Both the position numbers and the translations under genes were made by a program. A stretch of DNA of 64,000 nucleotides, from NCBI RefSeq assembly GCF_016879755.1, contig NZ_WOFU01000008.1, positions 1 through 64,000 on the forward strand. The letters run 5' to 3'. Of the stretch, positions 59,644-64,000 are shown in pieces (positions within the stretch are counted from its first letter, which is position 1; each line of letters opens with the position of its first letter). The stretch comes from Bacillus sp. B15-48 (GTDB taxonomy: Bacteria > Bacillota > Bacilli > Bacillales > Cytobacillaceae). The notes beneath the pieces are model-generated. The model was not told the origin of the DNA. It worked only from the letters and a program-made list of their open reading frames with translations, and ran no database searches.

Positions 59644-60029
59644 TAGAATACCTCCAAGTATTATTATCGAGGTCAATCATAATTGATGAATTTGCAGAAA
59701 ATATGAACGTCAATGACTAAAATCACTTTTATTTAGTACTTTATGAAAATATGGATTTGTTTACGGAGCTGATCCTATGACCTTTCGCGGAAAATTAAAC
59801 ATCTCTTTGTTGACCGAAAATCTAATCTTATTCTTACTTTATAGAGAAAGAATCATTTGAAAAGTTGATTTCCTATCTGTTATTGCGGGAAATCGTTTTT
59901 TTGTATGATGAAGTCTTGGAGGAAGAGAAGGACAAACATAAAGGCGCATGAGAAATCATATGAAAAGAGCTATCCAATCATGGGTAGCTTTTGTTTTTCT
60001 ATTTGATAAGCAAAGTTGAAATTTATCCA
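59644..60029. other. Intergenic DNA between MCO and lgt
   Basis: It holds the promoter region of the MCO gene on the minus strand and an orphan hairpin near 59962-59992 (GAGCTATCC...GGGTAGCTTTT). No gene seen. Confidence 0.45.
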
Positions 60030-60030
60030 T

Positions 60031-60070
60031 ATTTTCTCGATAGAAAATTCATTTTTTACGTTTATTATAT
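60031..60070 (+). promoter_or_regulatory. Possible response-regulator promoter before lgt
   Basis: TTTTCTCGATAGAAAATTCA starts near 60033 and TATTAT lies at 60063. The TCTCGAT half-site to -10 distance is 28 bases, exactly as at 53980/54008, but the second half-site (AATTCAT) is weak. Confidence 0.45.
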
Positions 60071-60133
60071 GTGAAAAGTTAGAAGAGATAAGGATAGAAT
60101 GATTGCATTATTAATAGAAATGAGGAAAATGAT

Positions 60134-60961
60134 ATGATCCCTATGTTTAGTATTGGTCCACTAACCATTTATTTTTTTGGCTTTATGATTGCCATTGGTG
60201 CATCAGTAGGTCTTTTTATTTTTACGCGGGAAGCGAAGAAACAAGGGCTTGACCATAAACTGTTAATGGATGGTGCGATTTATTCATTGGTCGGTGGGAT
60301 ATTGGGAGCACGGGTTATTTATATTCTTGTATATAATCCCGCCTATTATTTTGCAAACCCAATAAAAATTATTTTTATACATGAGGGTGGGCTTTCCATT
60401 CACGGAGGCATTTTAGTCGGATTAATTGTTGGTTATTGGTTCTTGAAAAAACATAAAATGCCAATTTGGAAAACGATGGATATTGCAGCGCCTGCATTAA
60501 TCATTGCCCAAGGGATTAGCCGAATTGGTTGTGATGTATTCGGAGGTCCGATTTCAAGTGCCTTTCCTTGGGGAGTAGAGGTTTATGGAGGGTATCTCCA
60601 TCCTGCTCAAGCCTATGAATTTTTATTAGATTACTTGTTGTTTGGATACTTGTGGTTGCGTCTAAAGAATCCTGTTTATTCAGGTCAAGTGTTTACTCAT
60701 TATCTGATTGGATTCATGGTTATTCGAGGGATTGTAGAATTTACTAGATTAAACCCAGTGGTTTTTGGTCCATTTAGTGTAAGCCATGTTATGAGTTTAA
60801 TTGGGATTATCACCGGGATGATTTTAATAAAATATCTAAAACAAAAAGAACCAATTATTAAAGGAAATGTAGTTAAAAAGAGTGATTATATTAAAACAGC
60901 AATCTTCGTATTGATACTAATGATTGTTTCATTAATAATCTATAATTTGGTTCAAGGCTAA
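60134..60961 (+). CDS. lgt: Prolipoprotein diacylglyceryl transferase (Lgt paralog)
   Basis: Lgt transfers diacylglycerol to the lipobox Cys of prolipoproteins. The 275-residue, seven-span protein has GGILGARVIYIL, EGGLSIHGGILVGLIVGYWFL, QGISRIGCDVFGGP (the RIGCF/N-type motif), HPAQAYEFLLDYLLFGYLWLRL and VIRGIVEFTR. Key His, Gly and Arg residues are present. It sits between a lipoprotein oxidase and csoR/copA. Accessory lgt genes of this sort occur in copper islands of Firmicutes. The housekeeping lgt next to hprK is expected elsewhere in the genome. Confidence 0.92.
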   Translation: MIPMFSIGPLTIYFFGFMIAIGASVGLFIFTREAKKQGLDHKLLMDGAIYSLVGGILGARVIYILVYNPAYYFANPIKIIFIHEGGLSIHGGILVGLIVGYWFLKKHKMPIWKTMDIAAPALIIAQGISRIGCDVFGGPISSAFPWGVEVYGGYLHPAQAYEFLLDYLLFGYLWLRLKNPVYSGQVFTHYLIGFMVIRGIVEFTRLNPVVFGPFSVSHVMSLIGIITGMILIKYLKQKEPIIKGNVVKKSDYIKTAIFVLILMIVSLIIYNLVQG

Positions 60962-61009
60962 AAAGAATCGACAAGGATTTAAAATCCTAAGTCAACAAAT
61001 CTTATTAAG

Positions 61010-61044
61010 AAATCGTCTGTATGATTACAGGCGATTTTTTCTTG
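61010..61044 (+). terminator. lgt terminator
   Basis: AAATCGTCTGTA / TACAGGCGATTT followed by TTTTC. Confidence 0.8.
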
Positions 61045-61046
61045 TA

Positions 61047-61244
61047 CGATTTGAGTTTACTAGAGAGGAAACAGCCGCTTGTTCAGAAATGGTCATTTTC
61101 CCTGATTTCCAAAAAAGTGCAACATTGCCTGTAGGAGAAAAAATACGAATCGACCTCCCGCCAATGGAGGTTGGAACCTATGATTTTACTTGTCAAATGG
61201 GAATGTATAAAGGAACTATCATTGCTAGAGGAGAGAAGAAATAG
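61047..61244 (+). pseudogene. 3' part of a cupredoxin-domain gene
   Basis: The frame reads FTREETAACSEMVIFPDFQKSATLP, then LPPMEVGTYDFTCQMGMYKGTIIARGEKK-stop. Cys, His-like position and Met in DFTCQMGM form the blue-copper loop of cupredoxin/EfeO-type proteins. The N-terminal half and start are missing, and the fragment begins right behind the lgt terminator. The reading frame after it (WGKILPLVIISGVFILNF) may be the start of another lost membrane protein. Confidence 0.75.
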
Positions 61245-61413
61245 AGAAAAAATTTTGGGGAAAAATCTTACCTTTAGTCATTATCAGTGGAGTTTTTATT
61301 TTGAATTTTAATAGTACAGAGGAGCCAGATCAACAAAAACAACATTAAGAAGTTGTGTGCTTCAAAGTTTCTGCAAATTTTCGTGTTAACATACAGAAAA
61401 GGAGGGGATTTTA

Positions 61414-61560
61414 TGGAGACGAAGTGGAAAAGAAGGGAATTTTTAACGAATCAATAAAAGGAACAGTAGGATTATTTGCTGTGTCCACGTAACCTTTAGG
61501 GTTAGCGGGATGTAACGTTTTAAGTGCAAAACAAAGAAAAAACGATCTATTTGAAAGCAG
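61414..61560 (+). pseudogene. Remnant of Tat-signal lipoprotein gene
   Basis: AGGAGGGGATTTT precedes an ATG that gives METKWKRREFLTN. This is a twin-arginine signal (RREFL). One shifted frame continues IKGTVGLFAVST, stop, PLGLAGCNV, with a lipobox LAGC. A frameshift and a stop within 30 codons kill the gene. Confidence 0.65.
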
Positions 61561-61568
61561 GTGTGAAG

Positions 61569-61691
61569 ATGGGATGTTGTAAAACGAATAATAAAAAACG
61601 AAATCGACATGTAATCTCACCTTTTTACTTTTTCATCATTTGGAGTTTTTTCATCGGGATAATTGCTTATATAAGTTACCTCATAAATTGA
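61569..61691 (+). CDS. Small single-span membrane protein
   Basis: A 40-residue product, MGCCKTNNKKRNRHVISPFY followed by FFIIWSFFIGIIAYISYLIN. A Cys pair and basic stretch at the start are followed by one membrane span. AGGTGTGAAG precedes the ATG. Size and place between copper genes suggest a small metal-related peptide, but this is a guess. It could also be part of a decayed gene. Confidence 0.45.
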   Translation: MGCCKTNNKKRNRHVISPFYFFIIWSFFIGIIAYISYLIN

Positions 61692-61718
61692 TTAAAACTT
61701 TGAAGGAGGTTGAATGTA

Positions 61719-61898
61719 ATGACTGGTAAACAGCTTATAATCCCCATCGGTATTGTTCTTATATTTGGAATTATGGCAGCTGTATTAGGAAAATGGGAAT
61801 TGCTTATAGTGGGAATATTCCTCCTCTGCCCATTAATGCATCTATTTGGTCACAATCACTCAGGACATAACCATAACAATAGCAATAGTGAACATTGA
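61719..61898 (+). CDS. DUF2933-like small His-rich membrane protein
   Basis: 59 residues: two hydrophobic stretches (LIIPIGIVLIFGIMAAVLG; LLIVGIFLLCPLMHLFGH) and a His/Asn tail HNHSGHNHNNSNSEH. The CPLMHLFGH part is typical of the DUF2933 family, found beside copper and other metal transport genes. AGGAGG lies 9 bases before the ATG at 61719; a TTG at 61710 is within this interval. Confidence 0.72.
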   Translation: MTGKQLIIPIGIVLIFGIMAAVLGKWELLIVGIFLLCPLMHLFGHNHSGHNHNNSNSEH

Positions 61899-61994
61899 GG
61901 ATATCACCATTAAATAGCAATTTAATAAACTATTAATTTAATGTATTACCTTTTATAGAATAGGGGGGGATAAAGTTAGAAAGGAGGATACAAA

Positions 61995-62336
61995 ATGGCA
62001 ACCGAATTAGTAAACGATTCGAAAACTCTGGAAAGAAATTACTCAATTTCTAATGAGAGGTATAGTCATAACTCAGAGAAAGTGAAGCTAAATCTTGTAT
62101 CCAGATTAAATCGGATTGAGGGTCAGGTTCGGGGTATAAAAGGATTAATTGAAAGAGATACGTATTGTGATGATGTGATCATACAGATTTCTGCCATTCA
62201 AGCGGCTTTAAACAGCGTTGCAAAAATTCTACTTGAAGGTCATATGAAAAACTGTGTTGTAGACAGAATTCAAGAAGGCGATATAGAAGTTTTAGATGAG
62301 TTACTCGTAACGATTCAAAAATTAATGAAAAAATGA
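61995..62336 (+). CDS. csoR: Copper-sensing repressor CsoR
   Basis: The 113-residue all-helical protein of the CsoR/RcnR (DUF156) family contains LVSRLNRIEGQVRGIKGLIERDTYCDDVIIQISAIQAALNSVAKILLEGHMKNCV. The Cys in YCDDV and the His and Cys in GHMKNCV are the Cu(I) ligands (Cys-His-Cys), so it is CsoR and not a nickel or formaldehyde type. It would leave DNA on binding Cu(I) and free copZ/copA. The first 30 residues are longer than in B. subtilis CsoR. AGGAGG precedes the ATG; the next gene starts 15 bases downstream. Confidence 0.92.
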   Translation: MATELVNDSKTLERNYSISNERYSHNSEKVKLNLVSRLNRIEGQVRGIKGLIERDTYCDDVIIQISAIQAALNSVAKILLEGHMKNCVVDRIQEGDIEVLDELLVTIQKLMKK

Positions 62337-62351
62337 AGGGAGGTATGAGAT

Positions 62352-63265
62352 GTGGCTGAAAAAACATTAAACATAGAAGGCATGACCTGTGCATCTTGCG
62401 CACAAACAGTTGAAAAAGCAACAAAGAAATTGCCTGGTGTGCAATCATCAAGTGTGAATCTAGCAACAGAAAAGCTAAGTATAAACTTTGATGAAAACGC
62501 TGTATCCATACAGGATATTCAAGCAGCTGTTGATAAAGCAGTTATAAAGCGATAACGGCGGACACCGAAAATAAAACGTTCGCAATTACGGGCATGACCT
62601 GTGCTTCTTGTGTCCAAACCATTGAAAAAGCAACAAGAAAACTTAATGGTGTTTTGGAATCCAACGTAAATTTAGCTACGGAAAAAATGAACATTCAATA
62701 TGACGGTTCTGAAGTTTCGGTTTCTGATATTCTGAGTGCTGTTTCAAATGCAGGATATGAAGCACATGAAGATATTGCTTCATCACAATCAGTTGATGAA
62801 GATCAAAAACAAAAGGCAATTAAAAATCTTTGGAAAAGGTTCTGGATATCCGCGTTGTTTACCGCACCTCTACTATATATTGCGATGGGTCATTTAGTGG
62901 GAGCACCATTGCCTGGAATTATTGATCCATTCATAAATCCAGAAGGGTTTGTAATTATACAGCTCATGCTAACGTTACCTGTGGTCATTGTAAACAAAAG
63001 TATCTATTCTTCGGGTTTTAAAACATTGTTCCGCGGACATCCGAATATGGACGCTTTAATTGCAATTGGTACAGGAGCTGCATTTGCATATGGTATATTC
63101 GCGACAATCATGATTTTTTCCGGAAATGTAAGTTTTGCAGATGATTTATATTTTGAAACCGCAGCAGTTATTTTAACCAGGAGCTAGACCCATTAACTTT
63201 TTAATAGCTTCTGAAGTCTTTCCTTTTGTTAACGTCTCTAGATATTTTCCTAATGTAATCATGAG
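62352..63265 (+). pseudogene. copA: Truncated copper ATPase copA, with inverted end
   Basis: The first heavy-metal domain (LNIEGMTCASCAQTVEKATKKLPGV) reads normally to DKAVIKR-stop. One missing G near 62539 (GCAGTTATAAAG for GCAGGTTATAAAG) shifts the frame. In the next frame the second domain (ITGMTCASCVQTIEKATRKL) and membrane spans continue to DDLYFETAAVILT at 63178. The next stretch 63179-63265, read on the minus strand, is the expected continuation: LMITLGKYLETLTKGKTSEAIKKLMGLAP. This piece is therefore inverted and everything after it is lost (no CPC, no phosphorylation site). Confidence 0.9.
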
Positions 63266-63308
63266 TACCATTTATTTAATCTGTGAACAAATTTCAAATA
63301 AACAAAAC

Positions 63309-63343
63309 TACCCTTTACATAGGGTACTAGGGTATCCTATAAT
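63309..63343 (+). promoter_or_regulatory. Promoter with CsoR-type operator
   Basis: The palindrome TACCCT-TTACAT-AGGGTA (63309-63326) overlaps a TTTACA -35. A TATAAT -10 is at 63338, 18 bases on. ACCC/GGGT arms are typical of CsoR operators. It drives the damaged second csoR and then copZ and copA. Confidence 0.75.
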
Positions 63344-63357
63344 AGAGGTGAGGATGA

Positions 63358-63515
63358 ATGGCACCCGAATTACTAAAGGGTCTTGTGAATGAAGAAAATT
63401 GAAACTTCTTCTCGAAGCTCATTTGAGAAACGGTGTTGTCGAAAAATTAAGGAAGGCGATATGAAAATTTTGGATGAAGTATTAATAACCATTCAAAAAA
63501 TAATAAATAAAAGGA
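63358..63515 (+). pseudogene. csoR: Second, degraded csoR
   Basis: The frame starts MAPELLKGLVNEEN-stop, like the start of the intact CsoR. Soon after, another frame gives LLLEAHLRNGVVEKL, then EGDMKILDEVLITIQKIINK, which matches the end of CsoR. The central helices are deleted, there is at least one frameshift, and the last Cu ligand Cys has become Gly. Confidence 0.82.
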
Positions 63516-63525
63516 GACGATTAGA

Positions 63526-63732
63526 ATGGAAAAAGTAACTCTTAATGTACAAGGAATGTCTTGTAACCACTGTGTTAAATCGATTGAAGGTAGTGTGGGT
63601 GAACTCAAAGGAGTAGCCAATGTCAAAGTACAACTTGAAAATGGAACTGTAGAGGTTGAATACAATGTCAATGAAGTAACTTTAGAGGCTATTAAAGAAA
63701 CAATTGATGATCAAGGTTACGATGTAAATTAA
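63526..63732 (+). CDS. copZ: Copper chaperone CopZ
   Basis: The 68-residue ferredoxin-like HMA domain starts MEKVTLNVQGMSCNHCVKSIEGSVGELKGV and ends with a DDQGYDV motif. MxCxxC holds Cu(I) and passes it to CopA. AAAAGGAGACGATTAG precedes the ATG. It is between the degraded csoR and copA, as in the B. subtilis copZA operon. Confidence 0.95.
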   Translation: MEKVTLNVQGMSCNHCVKSIEGSVGELKGVANVKVQLENGTVEVEYNVNEVTLEAIKETIDDQGYDVN

Positions 63733-63845
63733 TACTACATGAGAGTAGTGCTAAATTGAGCACGCTCTCTATTTTCCAAAAAAATATACCCTGTAATAGT
63801 ATATGATTAAATCAAAATGAGATGGAACCTATGTAAGGAGGGAAA

Positions 63846-64000
63846 ATGATTATGGACGTTCAGACAAATACAAAGGTACAGTCCAATTTAGGGGAAAATG
63901 TCACCTTGAATATTACCGGAATGACTTGTGCAGCATGCTCAACAAGAATTGAAAAAAACTTGTCAAAAGTACCCGGAGTCGAAAAAGCAAATGTCAATCT
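63846..64000 (+). CDS. copA: Copper-exporting P-type ATPase CopA (5' part, runs off the window)
   Basis: The first 51 codons are visible: [20 protein letters not shown], then [31 protein letters not shown]. This is the start of an HMA domain with GMTCAAC. AAGGAGGG precedes the ATG at 63846; the ATG at 63852 is also possible. It follows copZ and is probably the working copper exporter of the island, since the copy at 62352 is dead. Confidence 0.88.
   Translation, partial: MIMDVQTNTKVQSNLGENVTLNITGMTCAACSTRIEKNLSKVPGVEKANVN

Overview
The window comes from a low-GC, spore-former-type Bacillaceae (Bacillus sensu lato) chromosome. The clues are the tRNA order Trp-His-Gln-Gly-Cys-Leu at the left edge (as in Bacillus tRNA clusters that trail rRNA operons), AGGAGG-type ribosome binding sites, a THI-box riboswitch before tenA, and many Bacillus-type proteins (YfjL-like, YoaS/YozG-like pair, BA3454-type stress peptide, 450-residue Pgi). 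The species cannot be named from the sequence alone.

Layout. 1-500: tRNA cluster and terminator. 0.8-2.3 kb: a YfjL-like membrane-anchored protein and two decayed genes. 2.7-3.7 kb: TPP riboswitch and tenA. 3.9-6.4 kb: a phage-like replication module (initiator, helicase loader, DnaB) whose dnaB is broken by a nonsense codon in Walker A and by a frameshift. 6.5-23 kb: a large metabolic island that mirrors the E. coli cai-fix system: CaiB-type CoA-transferase, crotonase, two GntP-family permeases, CaiA-type acyl-CoA dehydrogenase, FixABCX electron-transfer complex and CaiC-type acyl-CoA ligase. A PAS/PAS/AAA+ sigma-54 activator sits next to it; two -24/-12 promoters and shared TGATACA-N4-TGTATCA palindromes are visible. 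The likely role is import of a hydroxy- or unsaturated carboxylic acid, CoA activation, hydration/dehydration and redox of an enoyl-CoA coupled to Fix.

23-25.5 kb: small minus-strand genes (lipoprotein, retropepsin-like protein, frameshifted tyrosine recombinase). 26-31.5 kb: an unusual set of a variant ACP, a CocE/NonD hydrolase, a TetR regulator, a dedicated AcpS, Pta and AckA. 32-37.6 kb: metal and envelope functions (beta-propeller lipoprotein, CueP-like protein with an in-frame TGA at a conserved Cys, YoaS/YozG-like pair, PAP2 phosphatase, LspA paralog). 37.6-39.7 kb: rearranged DNA (dnaB and hemA fragments) and an exported isochorismatase-family hydrolase behind MhqR-like operators. 40-52 kb: glpX, a truncated PAS-GGDEF gene, an HxlR-family regulator, then a complete oxidative/cyclic pentose-phosphate operon rpiA-zwf-tkt-gnd-tal-pgi. 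52.5-53.6 kb: RDD protein and a small sigma factor.

54-64 kb: a copper-handling island: two-component system, Met/His-rich membrane proteins, a CcdA-like protein, a multicopper oxidase lipoprotein, an Lgt paralog, csoR, copZ and copA. Several decayed copies lie among them, including a copA fragment that ends in an inverted piece of itself. The window is notable for its many gene remnants and duplicated gene ends, which points to repeated insertion, duplication and deletion in accessory DNA.
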